Shown: positions 10,262 through 17,754 of the stretch, one piece after another
Position numbering within the stretch: the stretch's first letter is position 1
Layout of the letters: each line of letters begins with the position of its first letter
Origin: Holophaga sp.
GTDB lineage: Bacteria > Acidobacteriota > Holophagae > Holophagales > Holophagaceae
Length of the DNA stretch: 23,464 bases
Reading direction: 5' to 3'
NCBI GenBank assembly: GCA_016715205.1
Contig: JADKBC010000010.1
Coordinates: 1-23,464, forward strand
Program-made: the position numbers and the translations under genes
The notes under the pieces: generated by a model
What the model saw: only the letters and a program-made list of their open reading frames with translations
The model's database searches: none
What the model was told of the DNA's origin: nothing

Positions 10262-10884
10262 ATGGATGAGATCGTTCTCGACCACCCGCTCGTACCACAA
10301 GCTCACCCTGCGCCCGTGACCGGAAAACCCCTGGGGCCTCTTCCAGCAGCTTATCGAAGAGCTTGGCCTCCTCCTCGCCGTGGAGAGCACCAGGGATCTT
10401 CCCATCATTTCCATCGTGGTGGAGACACCGCTCCAAGGCAATGCTGGGGCAGCAGTCTTATCCCTGGATCCAGTGCTGGTGCCCGTTTTGCGAGCTGGGC
10501 TTGGTTTTGCTTCCTCCTTCCTGCAACTGCTCCCCACTGCCAAGGTGGGTCGCTTGGGGTTATGCCGCGATCACGATTCCCTGGTGCCCGTGCCCTATTA
10601 CCGGAACTTCCCCCCTTTTGGAAGGCGCCCCCGTCTTCGTGCTCGACCCCATGCTCGCCAACAGGAGGCAAGTGCCTCCGAGGCCGTCCGACGGCTGAAG
10701 GTGGCTGGCGCCCGCAAGATCACCTTGGCTTCCGTCCTGGCTGCCCCGAAGGCATCGCCAAGCTTCAGGAGGATCACCCGACTTGCGCATGGTCATCGCC
10801 GCCGTGGATCGCCAGCTTAATAGGCGGGGCTACATCCTTCCGGGGCTTGGGGATGCAGGGGACCGGATTTTTGGAACGGCCTGA
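10262..10884 (+). CDS. upp: Uracil phosphoribosyltransferase (frame errors)
   Basis: Upp makes UMP from uracil and PRPP in pyrimidine salvage. The start MDEIVLDHPLV follows AAGGAG by 7 nt. Joined frames give ESTRDLP, then VLVPVLRAGLGFASSFLQLLP (the family's PILRAGLGM segment), and VGRLGLCRD. The PRPP-binding loop VFVLDPMLAN is followed, after a frame slip, by the GGS region. The end reads GYILPGLGDAGDRIFGTA with TGA at 10882-10884. The 623-nt span (about 207 aa) matches the family. Four or more frame changes are present, which I read as sequence errors. It is transcribed away from trpC. Confidence 0.93.
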
Positions 10885-11129
10885 GATCCCCAGCTTCAGC
10901 TGACCCCGGATGGCTTGCTCCCCGGGCTTTCATCTCTTTGGCTGGCGCCCCGCGCATGGCAAGTTCACCAGTCCGACCCCATCATTAGTAATAGAACGAA
11001 CAGCGCCGCCGCCCTCTGGCCGACTTGGATCTGCCCCCAGGCCAACCCTCATTCCAAAAACTGGAGGTCCCCCATTGTGAGCCCACAGGTGCGAAGTTTG
11101 GCCGACCTCGCGACCAGGCGATTCCTGGC
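10885..11129. other. No assignable gene between upp and the methyltransferase
   Basis: About 245 nt. The frame that later encodes the methyltransferase Cys pair is open back to about 11025 and could contain its true start. No frame shows a recognisable domain, and no hairpin plus T-run terminator is evident after upp. The region belongs to the error-rich left part, so a short N-terminal extension could be hidden. Confidence 0.4.
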
Positions 11130-11861
11130 GAGCACCCTCTAAAATGCTGTGGCGGCCTGGCCCCACTATTTGGTCGGGTGGATTTCCAAGAGCTGCGAGG
11201 AGCATAACGGCCTCTTCCTGCCCCCTCTGGAATCATGGTTCCCTACTTCCGGTGCCAGGCCTGTGGCTTCCTGTTCACCCGGTTCTTCGACCATTGGACG
11301 GATGTGGAATTCCAGGCTCACGTTTACAACGAAGATTACGCAGCGGTGGATCCGGAATACGCAAACGTTCGTCCAACCGGCTGGGCCCAAGCCATCACGG
11401 ACGGGTTCCAAACCCACCTAGCCAATATCGAGGCCCTGGATTGGGGAGGCGGCACGGGTCGACTGGCCGAGTTGCTAAGGGCCAGTGGTGTGCGGCGAGC
11501 GGAAACCTGGGAGCCCTTCAATCCGGACTTTGCGTCCCTCCCGGAGGGAGACTTCAACTTGATCTCCTGCATCGAAGTGCTGGAACATCTGCCCGACCCC
11601 AAGACTGGAATTCGCGATCTGGCCCGGCCTCTCCGGACGGAAGGGGCGATGCTGATTTCAACCCTTCTCCAGCCGGCCAATATCCTGGAGATTCGCACTG
11701 CCTGGTGGTACCTGGCGCCCCGAAATGGCCACATTTCCCTGCACTCTGCCAAATCCCTGGAATTGGTCCTTGGGGGACAAGGCTGCCATTTGAAGACCAT
11801 CATGCCCCATGTTCACTGGGCTTGGCGGCAGGTTCCCTTTTATCTAAAAAACCAAGCGTAG
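11130..11861 (+). CDS. Class I SAM-dependent methyltransferase with N-terminal Cys-rich (zinc-ribbon-like) region
   Basis: The clean part from 11235 holds YFRCQACGFLFTRFFDHW, a CxxC pair followed by the conserved aromatic segment, and YNEDYAAVDPEY. Motif I LDWGGGTGRLAELL carries the SAM-binding glycines, and NLISCIEVLEHLPDP is the post-motif of class I enzymes. Upstream, in another frame, KCCGGLAPLFGRVDF (from 11145) looks like the first Cys pair and the FGxVDF segment of the same family. A frame change between about 11185 and 11230 therefore splits the gene, and the true start is unresolved. Methyltransferases of this type are common in polysaccharide loci, where they modify a sugar O or N atom; the substrate here is unknown. 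It precedes the neuB operon by 96 nt and may be its first gene or stand alone. Confidence 0.82.
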
Positions 11862-11890
11862 GTTGGGGAAAGCAGATTCCGCCCATTTGT

Positions 11891-11907
11891 TTGGCACGGA
11901 TTCTGTA
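11891..11907 (+). promoter_or_regulatory. Weak candidate sigma-54 promoter before the neuB operon
   Basis: In the gap before neuB the plus strand reads TTGGCACG, a perfect -24 block, then GATT, then CTGTA where TTGCA/T is expected. The GG to GC spacing is right but the -12 element has T instead of C in the GC pair. It lies about 50 nt before the neuB ATG. Sigma-54 control would suit flagellar or surface-glycan genes, but the poor -12 box makes this tentative. Confidence 0.2.
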
Positions 11908-11957
11908 GCGCCTTTTACGTAGAGCGCAAAAACCGGTATGCGAAAACGAGGGGCGTC

Positions 11958-12827
11958 ATGGCGGAAGTGAGAATCGGCGACACAATGCTTGGCACAGGGC
12001 ACCGCTGCTACCTTGTGGGCGAAATCGGCATCAACCACAACGGCAATCTTGAAATCGCGAAACAGCTGATCGAACTGGCCGCCAAGGCGGGGCTGAACGC
12101 CGTTAAATTCCAGAAACGCACCATCGACCTTGTCTACACGCCCGCAGAACTTGATAAGCCACGGGAAAGCCCCTGGGGGACCACCAACCGGGAGCAGAAG
12201 CTGGGGCTTGAATTTAATACCGACCAGTACCAGGAAATCGCCACCTTCTGCCGGGCCATGGGGATCGACTGGTTTGCTTCCTGCTGGGATGAAGCCTCGG
12301 TCGATTTCATGGAGCCCTTTCATCCCCCTTGTTACAAAATCGCCTCAGCCTCCCTTACCGATGACAACCTGCTCCGGCACCACCGCACGACAGGACGACC
12401 CATCATCCTGTCCACGGGGGGCAGCACCCTGGACCAAATTGACCACGCCGTCCAAGTGCTCGGCAAAGAAGCCCTGATCCTGTTGCATACCTGTAGCGTT
12501 TACCCCTCCAACTACAACGAACTGAATCTGCGCACCATGTTGACCCTTCGTGATCGCTATGGTGTACCGACAGGCTACTCCGGCCACGAAACGGGGCTGC
12601 CGGCCTCTGTGGCGGCCGTGGCGCTCGGTGCCTGCCTGATTGAACGCCATATCACCCTTGATCGCACGATGTATGGATCAGATCAGGCCGCCTCCCTGGG
12701 CCCCAGCGGCATTCAGCGCCTCGTCCGGGATATTCGCATCGTGGAGGATTCCATGGGCACTGGCGAAAAGACGGTCTCGGACCGCGAGGCTGCGGTCATG
12801 AAAAAACTCCGGCGGGTGGGAGGCTGA
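11958..12827 (+). CDS. NeuB-family sialic/nonulosonic acid synthase lacking the SAF domain
   Basis: The 289-residue TIM-barrel enzyme is expected to condense phosphoenolpyruvate with a hexosamine or hexose (possibly 6-phosphorylated) to a nonulosonic acid. Visible motifs are GEIGINHNG (21-29), AVKFQK (48-53), CYKIASASL (125-133), LSTGGST (151-157), LHTCSVYP (176-183), GYSGHETG (206-213) and IERHITLDR (228-236). The two metal-ligand histidines of the family correspond to H210 and H231. NeuB proteins usually run to about 340-350 aa with a C-terminal SAF (antifreeze-like) domain; here the protein ends right after the barrel. The ATG is preceded by GAGGGG at a good distance. The next gene, a KdsC-like phosphatase, starts 4 nt after the stop, which suggests a 9-phosphate route in which the synthase product is dephosphorylated. 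The substrate cannot be told from sequence. Confidence 0.88.
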   Translation: MAEVRIGDTMLGTGHRCYLVGEIGINHNGNLEIAKQLIELAAKAGLNAVKFQKRTIDLVYTPAELDKPRESPWGTTNREQKLGLEFNTDQYQEIATFCRAMGIDWFASCWDEASVDFMEPFHPPCYKIASASLTDDNLLRHHRTTGRPIILSTGGSTLDQIDHAVQVLGKEALILLHTCSVYPSNYNELNLRTMLTLRDRYGVPTGYSGHETGLPASVAAVALGACLIERHITLDRTMYGSDQAASLGPSGIQRLVRDIRIVEDSMGTGEKTVSDREAAVMKKLRRVGG

Positions 12828-12831
12828 TCCA

Positions 12832-13302
12832 ATGGTGCCGATCAAGGCGCTCGCCTTAGATGTGGATGGGGTCCTGACCGACGACGGGTTCTGGTGGGGA
12901 CCGGATGGCGAAGAGTGGAAGCGGTTCTGCTTCGCCGATGTCATGGGCATTTCCCTAGCCTCTCGAAAGGGCCTTCGGATTGCCCTCATCTCAGGCGAGA
13001 ACAGCCCATTGGTGGATCGCTACGCCACCAAGATGGCGATCACCGATGTCTTCAAGGGCTGTAAGGACAAAGCCGACGCCCTTCGCCAATTCGCCGATCG
13101 ACATGCCCTCGGGTTGGCTGAGATTTGTTTCATGGGGAACGACGTCAACGACTTGGCCGCCCTGGCCATTGCGGGCCTGGCGGCCGCACCGCGGGACGCC
13201 CATCCTTCCGTGCTCGCCAGTGCAACACTCATTTCCTCTCGCCCCGGTGGCCATGGGGCCGTGCGCGAGGTCATTGACAGGTTGCTGGAGCGGCTGGCAT
13301 GA
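12832..13302 (+). CDS. KdsC-like HAD phosphatase (probable nonulosonate 9-phosphate phosphatase)
   Basis: The 156-residue protein shows the capless HAD layout of KdsC. Motif I is LDVDGVLTD (D10 nucleophile, D12 acid/base), motif II ALISGENS (S54), the motif III lysine lies in GCKDK (76-80), and motif IV is MGNDVNDL (D104, D107). KdsC removes phosphate from KDO-8-P, and relatives paired with NeuB act on NeuAc-9-P or KDN-9-P. Its place directly behind the NeuB-type gene favours the latter role; no kdsA or kdsB is in the window. Its TGA overlaps the next ATG by 4 nt, so translation is probably coupled. Confidence 0.87.
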   Translation: MVPIKALALDVDGVLTDDGFWWGPDGEEWKRFCFADVMGISLASRKGLRIALISGENSPLVDRYATKMAITDVFKGCKDKADALRQFADRHALGLAEICFMGNDVNDLAALAIAGLAAAPRDAHPSVLASATLISSRPGGHGAVREVIDRLLERLA

Positions 13303-14477
13303 CCGCGTTACACCAGGAATTGGAAGCTCTCCTGGCCCTCGACCCCGACCAGGTGGTCAAGGCTCAGCGCCATTATTGGGCAAATGCCACCGGTGCGCGT
13401 GGCGGGCGGATCTTGCTTTTCGGAGCGGGCGCCCTCGGGCGTTGGACCCTGGCCGGCCTGCGCCGGGCAGGGTTGGATGCCCTTGCCTTTTTGGATAACG
13501 ACGCGCAGAAACACGGAAAGATAATAGATGGCCTGACCGTGCTCGACCCAAGGGATGCTGTCGCGAGATATGGCGATTCCGCCACGTTCGTGGTGGCCAC
13601 GTACAACACCTCCGCCCCCCGTCGACAACTGGCGGCCCATGGGGCTGCCGCGGTGGTTCCCTTTCCCTGGCTCTTTGCGAGCCTGCCCGAGACCTTTCTC
13701 CCCCATGGTTGCCTTGAGCTGCCCCACCCCATCTTCGAACAGGCTGCCGACGTCCGGTGCGCCTTTGACCTGATGGCGGATGACGAGATGCGCCAGGTGT
13801 TTCTTTCCCAACTGCGCTGGCGCTTGTTCCTAGATTTTGATCGAGTGCCTTCGCCCCAAACACCCTCGCTTCGGGATTCAGAATATTTCCCCGACGATCT
13901 CTACACCTATCGGCCCGACGAAGTCCTTGTCGACTGCGGCGCCTTTGACGGTGACACCGCCCGGCGATTTCTATCCAAGCGGGGAGATGCCTTTAGGAAA
14001 ATCCATGCCTGTGAGCCCGATCCAGATACTCGGCTCCGCTTCCAACAATGGTCAGCCTCTCTCCCTTTCTCGATTCAGTCCAAAATTTCCCTGGAACCCG
14101 TGGCCGTCGGCGCTCATCCAGGCAGGGCCCGCTTTTCGGCCACCGGCACAGCTGGCTCAGCGGTACTCATCGCGGGTAGCTCGGAAATCGAGGTGGCGAC
14201 GATCGATGACCTCACCCGCGCCACTCCCCCCACCCTGATCAAAATGGATGTTGAAGGCGCCGAACTGGACGCCCTGGCCGGTGCCCGCGATTCCATCCAG
14301 CAGCACACACCGGTACTGGCGATCTGCATCTATCACGCCTCCGATCACCTCTGGCGTGTGCCGTTGCTGATCGCCTCCATGTCTCCGGAGTACTCCTTCT
14401 TTCTGCGGGCCCACGCGGAGGATTGCTGGGATGTGAGCTGTTATGCCGTGCCGAAGGATCGGGTGGTGAAGATATGA
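13299..14477 (+). CDS. FkbM-family methyltransferase with N-terminal Rossmann-like domain (copy 1)
   Basis: 392 residues. Residues 36-130 form a nucleotide-binding-like domain (LLFGAGALGRWTL, LAFLDNDAQKHGK, FVVATYN) like the small domains found in front of sugar-modifying enzymes. The middle (150-200) holds LSQLRWRLFLD and YFPDDLY. The C-terminal FkbM domain carries VDCGAFDGDTARRFL (211-225, motif I), HACEPDPDTRLRF (237-248), VATIDDL (299-305), IKMDVEGAELDALAGAR (314-330) and an aromatic-rich end. FkbM enzymes O-methylate sugars or polyketides with SAM. A second copy with the same layout lies at 17755. Start and stop overlap both neighbours by ATGA, placing it inside the operon. The sugar target is unknown. 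Confidence 0.86.
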   Translation: MTALHQELEALLALDPDQVVKAQRHYWANATGARGGRILLFGAGALGRWTLAGLRRAGLDALAFLDNDAQKHGKIIDGLTVLDPRDAVARYGDSATFVVATYNTSAPRRQLAAHGAAAVVPFPWLFASLPETFLPHGCLELPHPIFEQAADVRCAFDLMADDEMRQVFLSQLRWRLFLDFDRVPSPQTPSLRDSEYFPDDLYTYRPDEVLVDCGAFDGDTARRFLSKRGDAFRKIHACEPDPDTRLRFQQWSASLPFSIQSKISLEPVAVGAHPGRARFSATGTAGSAVLIAGSSEIEVATIDDLTRATPPTLIKMDVEGAELDALAGARDSIQQHTPVLAICIYHASDHLWRVPLLIASMSPEYSFFLRAHAEDCWDVSCYAVPKDRVVKI

Positions 14478-16270
14478 GCATGGTGAAGGTTTCGGATTGG
14501 ATCCTGGCACGCCTGGTTCAGGAAGGGCTGAAGACAGTCTTCTTCGTGCCGGGCGGCGCGGCCATGCACCTGAACGATTCCCTCGCCAAGGTGCCCCAAG
14601 TGTCCGCGATAGGCACGTTCCACGAACATGCCGCTGCCGTGGCGGCCGAATGCTATGCCAAGGTCACCAATCGCCTCGGGGTGGCCATGGTCACCGCTGG
14701 GCCGGGCTCGACCAACGCCATCACCGGCGTGGCCAGTGCCTGGGTGAACTCCTCCCCGGTCCTGGTGTTATCCGGGCAAGTCAAGCGGGCCGATCTCAAC
14801 CCGGGTGGATTGCGGCAATCGGGCCTTCAAGAAATCGACATCGTGGCGATGGTCAAGCCCATCACCAAATACGCAGTCACGATCACCGACCCTGAAACCA
14901 CGCGTTTCCATCTGGAAAAAGCGCTCCACCTCGCCCGCACCGGCAGGTTTGGGCCCACCTGGCTCTGCCTGCCCCTGGATGTCCAGGCGATGTTGATCGA
15001 TCCATCCTCCCAGCCCGGCTATTCACCAGAGGCTTCCAAGCCAATCACGCTATCCGAGGACGTTGGCACGTTGATCCAGCTGCTCAATGGCTCCGAACGC
15101 CCTGTGCTTTTGGCGGGCGGGGGCATCCGGGCTTCAGGGGCCGAAGGTCAGTTTTTGGAGCTGGTCGAATTACTGAATATCCCGGTACAGACCACCTGGG
15201 TGGCGGTGGATGCATTGGCCTCCGACCACCCGTTATTCGCGGGGCGGCCTGGATCCTTTGCCTCGCGTGGCGCCAATTTCACCATCCAGAATTCCGATTT
15301 CATGCTTTCCCTGGGGGCACGCCTGGACTTTGCCACCACGGGCTACTCCCGGGAACGCTTTGCGCGGAGAGCCACTCGGATTGCGGTGGATGTGGATCCC
15401 CAAGAGATCGGCAAGATGCAGGACAGCCTCTCCCTGGGCATAGTGGCCAGCGCAGGCGAGGTGATTGGGGAACTCCTGCGGAGGCGGGCGGAAATCCTTC
15501 CCCGGGAGCGCAGGGCCTGGTTCGACCAGGTACGGGCCTGGACCACTGACTACCCTGTGGTGACCCCGGATTTACGGGGCCACCAGCACGCCACCAGCAC
15601 CTATGTGCTTGTTGAAAAGCTTGGGCAACTCCTGCAGGAAGAGGACGTCATTGTGGAAGGCAGTGCGGGGATCCACTCGGAGATCTTCTTCCTCGCCTTC
15701 GAGAACAAGGCCGGCCAGCGGGTGCTGGCAGACGGTAGTTATGGATCGATGGGCTACGGCCTGCCCGCGGCGCTGGGAGCCTGCCTCGCGGCAGGGCGAA
15801 GGCGGACCATCCTTATCGAAGGGGATGGCAGCCTCCAGCCCAACCTGCAGGAACTCCAGACCATCGCGCGCGAAAAGCTGCCCGTGAAGATCATCGTGGT
15901 CAACAATGGCGGCTATTCCTCCATTCGGGTGTCCCAGAATCGCTACTTCCAGCAGCTGATTGGCGCCGATCCCACGAGCGGACTGACCCTGCCTGAGGTG
16001 GCCCGCATTGCCGCCGCCTATGGCATCCGCAGCCTGCGCATCGAATCGGAAGCGGAACTGGATCAGAAACTGCGAGAAGCTCTGGCGGGCGATGACCCTG
16101 TGCTCTGCGATGTGGTGGTCCCCATGGAAGAGGATCGCGTACCGCGTATTTCCAATATTCAACGCCCGGACGGAACCATGGCTTCCAGGCCCATGGAGGA
16201 CATGTTCCCCTTCCTGAGTCGGGAGGCGTTTTACCGCAACATGCTGATCGAGCCGATACCGGAGGACTGA
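14474..16270 (+). CDS. Thiamine diphosphate-dependent enzyme, acetolactate-synthase-like, of the polysaccharide-locus type
   Basis: 598 residues in three domains. The N-terminal PYR domain has VFFVPGGAAMHLNDSL and the catalytic Glu in FHEHAAAVAAE (E51). It also has TAGPGSTNAITGVASAWVNS and SGQVKRADLNPGGLRQ. A central TH3 domain (about 190-330) holds VLLAGGGIRASGA and LSLGARLDFATTGY. The C-terminal PP domain binds ThDP and metal through EGDGSLQPNLQEL and VNNGGYSS (GDG, then NN 27 residues on). I chose the ATG at 14474 because it overlaps the fkbM stop by ATGA; a longer in-frame start at 14423 would intrude into fkbM. Real acetolactate synthases serve branched-chain amino acids, but the flanking NeuB, SDR and FkbM genes and the GGLRQSGLQE segment point to sugar chemistry. 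YerE, which adds an acetyl branch to a ketosugar, is a known precedent. The reaction here is inferred. Confidence 0.85.
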   Translation: MSMVKVSDWILARLVQEGLKTVFFVPGGAAMHLNDSLAKVPQVSAIGTFHEHAAAVAAECYAKVTNRLGVAMVTAGPGSTNAITGVASAWVNSSPVLVLSGQVKRADLNPGGLRQSGLQEIDIVAMVKPITKYAVTITDPETTRFHLEKALHLARTGRFGPTWLCLPLDVQAMLIDPSSQPGYSPEASKPITLSEDVGTLIQLLNGSERPVLLAGGGIRASGAEGQFLELVELLNIPVQTTWVAVDALASDHPLFAGRPGSFASRGANFTIQNSDFMLSLGARLDFATTGYSRERFARRATRIAVDVDPQEIGKMQDSLSLGIVASAGEVIGELLRRRAEILPRERRAWFDQVRAWTTDYPVVTPDLRGHQHATSTYVLVEKLGQLLQEEDVIVEGSAGIHSEIFFLAFENKAGQRVLADGSYGSMGYGLPAALGACLAAGRRRTILIEGDGSLQPNLQELQTIAREKLPVKIIVVNNGGYSSIRVSQNRYFQQLIGADPTSGLTLPEVARIAAAYGIRSLRIESEAELDQKLREALAGDDPVLCDVVVPMEEDRVPRISNIQRPDGTMASRPMEDMFPFLSREAFYRNMLIEPIPED

Positions 16271-16271
16271 T

Positions 16272-16973
16272 ATGCCATCCCCGCTGGCAGGCAAACGTTG
16301 TCTCATCACCGGCGCATCCCGCGGTCTCGGGCGGGAGCTGGCCCGGGAACTCGCCCGTGTGGGTGGCGAACTGTTTTTAACGGCACGGGACGAAGAAGCT
16401 TTGGCGCGCCTGGGAACTGAACTTCAGGCCACCTGGGCGGCGATCGACCTCGCCGATGCAGCGGCTGTGGATCATCTTGCCGAAGAAGCTCGCAGCACCC
16501 TCGGTGGAATCGACGCACTCATCAATTGCGCTGGGGTCTTTCCCGTTTCCACCCTGGCAGACACCGACTTAGCGACCTACGATCACTGCTTTTCAGTGAA
16601 TGTTCGGGCGCCCTTTCAGCTCTGCCGGGCCTTCGCGCCGGACATGGCCCAGCGCCGGTGGGGCCGCCTGGTGAACATTGGCTCGAGCTCCGCGTACGCT
16701 GGCTATAAAGACACCTCGGTGTACTGTGCCTCAAAGCATGCCTTGCTTGGTTTCAGCCGGGCACTGCATGACGAGTTCAAGGCCCATAATGTTCGCTGCT
16801 ACTGCGTTTCCCCGGGCTCCATCCAGACCGACATGGGGCGGCACGTTCGGGGCCAGGACTTCTCGACCTTCCTGGATCCCGTGGAACTCGCCACATTCAT
16901 TGTGGAATTGATCTCCCAGGATGGACCCATGATCACGGAAGAGGTACGTGTCAACCGCATGGTCATCCGATGA
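16272..16973 (+). CDS. Short-chain dehydrogenase/reductase (SDR 1)
   Basis: The 233-residue classical SDR has the NAD(P) motif LITGASRGLG (11-20) and IDL at the adenine site. INCAG (84-88) stands where NNAG is usual, the catalytic serine is in NIGSSSAYAG, and YCASK (Y151, K155) is the catalytic pair, with VSPGSIQTDM after it. The Ser-Arg after the glycine motif together with TARDEEAL suggests NADP preference. It starts 1 nt after the ThDP gene stop and ends inside the next ATG, so it belongs to the same operon. It probably reduces a keto group or oxidises a hydroxyl on the sugar intermediate; which one is unknown. Confidence 0.9.
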   Translation: MPSPLAGKRCLITGASRGLGRELARELARVGGELFLTARDEEALARLGTELQATWAAIDLADAAAVDHLAEEARSTLGGIDALINCAGVFPVSTLADTDLATYDHCFSVNVRAPFQLCRAFAPDMAQRRWGRLVNIGSSSAYAGYKDTSVYCASKHALLGFSRALHDEFKAHNVRCYCVSPGSIQTDMGRHVRGQDFSTFLDPVELATFIVELISQDGPMITEEVRVNRMVIR

Positions 16974-17752
16974 TTCCCCATTACTTGTCCTCCCTCTTTT
17001 CACTCGAAGGGCGTGTGGCCGTGGTCACTGGCGCGGCCCGGGGCAATGGCGCCGCATTGGCCGAAGCCCTGCTCCGAGCCGGAGCCAAGGTGCTGTTGGT
17101 CGATGTGCTACCCGCCGAGCTTGAATCCACCCACCAGCGTTTTCGATCCGATGGGCTTGAATCCAGCACCTTGCTGCTGGATCTCACCGAACTGGGTGCT
17201 GCCGAGCGGGTGCACCAGGCGGTCATGGATGCCTTTGGGGCCTGTAATGTGCTCGTCAACAATGCGGGCATTACGTTGGGTGGGGATCTCCTCGACTATT
17301 CGGATGACGCGTGGGAGCAAACCTACCGGGTCAACCTCAAGGCCCCCTTTGCCCTGGCAAGGCGGCTGACGCGAACGATGAAAGACACGGGCCGCGGATC
17401 GATCATCAATATCACCAGTCTCAATGCCGAACTGGCCTTTCCTGGAAATCCGGCCTACGTAGCGTTCAAGGGAGCTCTCAAGCAGTTGACCAAGTCCCTT
17501 GCCCTCGACCTCGGCCCCTTCGGTATTCGGGCCAATGCCATCGGTCCTGGCTATATGCGCACCAGCATGACCGCTAAGAGCTTCGCAGATCCGGTCATGC
17601 ATGCTCATCGGCGGGATCATACCGCCCTGGGCCGTTGGGGCGTGCCGGAGGATTTGGCTGGGGCTGTCATCTTCCTGGCCTCCGATGCATCGTCCTATGT
17701 CACGGGCATCGATCTGTATGTGGATGGTGGCTGGCTCATCAAAGGACTTTGA
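16970..17752 (+). CDS. Short-chain dehydrogenase/reductase (SDR 2)
   Basis: The 260-residue classical SDR has VVTGAARGNG (18-27) and LVDVLP with an Asp at the end of beta-2, which favours NAD. It also has VNNAG (96-100), the catalytic Ser in NITSLNAE (S150), YVAFK (Y163, K167), and AIGPGYMRTSM. The C-terminal FLASDASSYVTGIDLYVDGGW is the FabG-like ending. It is clearly diverged from SDR 1 and not a tandem duplicate. The start overlaps the SDR 1 stop by ATGA, and the next gene begins 2 nt after its stop. Different cofactor signatures in SDR 1 and SDR 2 would allow an oxidation-reduction pair, such as epimerisation through a keto intermediate, but that is inference. Confidence 0.9.
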   Translation: MIPHYLSSLFSLEGRVAVVTGAARGNGAALAEALLRAGAKVLLVDVLPAELESTHQRFRSDGLESSTLLLDLTELGAAERVHQAVMDAFGACNVLVNNAGITLGGDLLDYSDDAWEQTYRVNLKAPFALARRLTRTMKDTGRGSIINITSLNAELAFPGNPAYVAFKGALKQLTKSLALDLGPFGIRANAIGPGYMRTSMTAKSFADPVMHAHRRDHTALGRWGVPEDLAGAVIFLASDASSYVTGIDLYVDGGWLIKGL

Positions 17753-17754
17753 AG

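Noticed and set aside
11144..11908. Plus-strand open frame of 254 codons over the methyltransferase
   Set aside because: Wrong frame for most of its length; the methyltransferase motifs are in the frame starting at 11235 and, before the slip, in the frame through 11145.
14474..16270. ilvB of branched-chain amino acid synthesis
   Set aside because: No ilvN, ilvC or ilvD nearby, and the setting is a sugar-modification operon; the core chemistry may still be similar.
15572..16309. Minus-strand open frame of 245 codons opposite the ThDP gene
   Set aside because: Shadow of a strongly coding plus-strand gene; no domain, and His/Gly-rich composition typical of antisense frames.
17635..17754. Upstream extension of the second FkbM protein
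   Set aside because: The extension overlaps the well-conserved C-terminus of SDR 2; the ATG at 17755 fits operon spacing and homology to the first copy.
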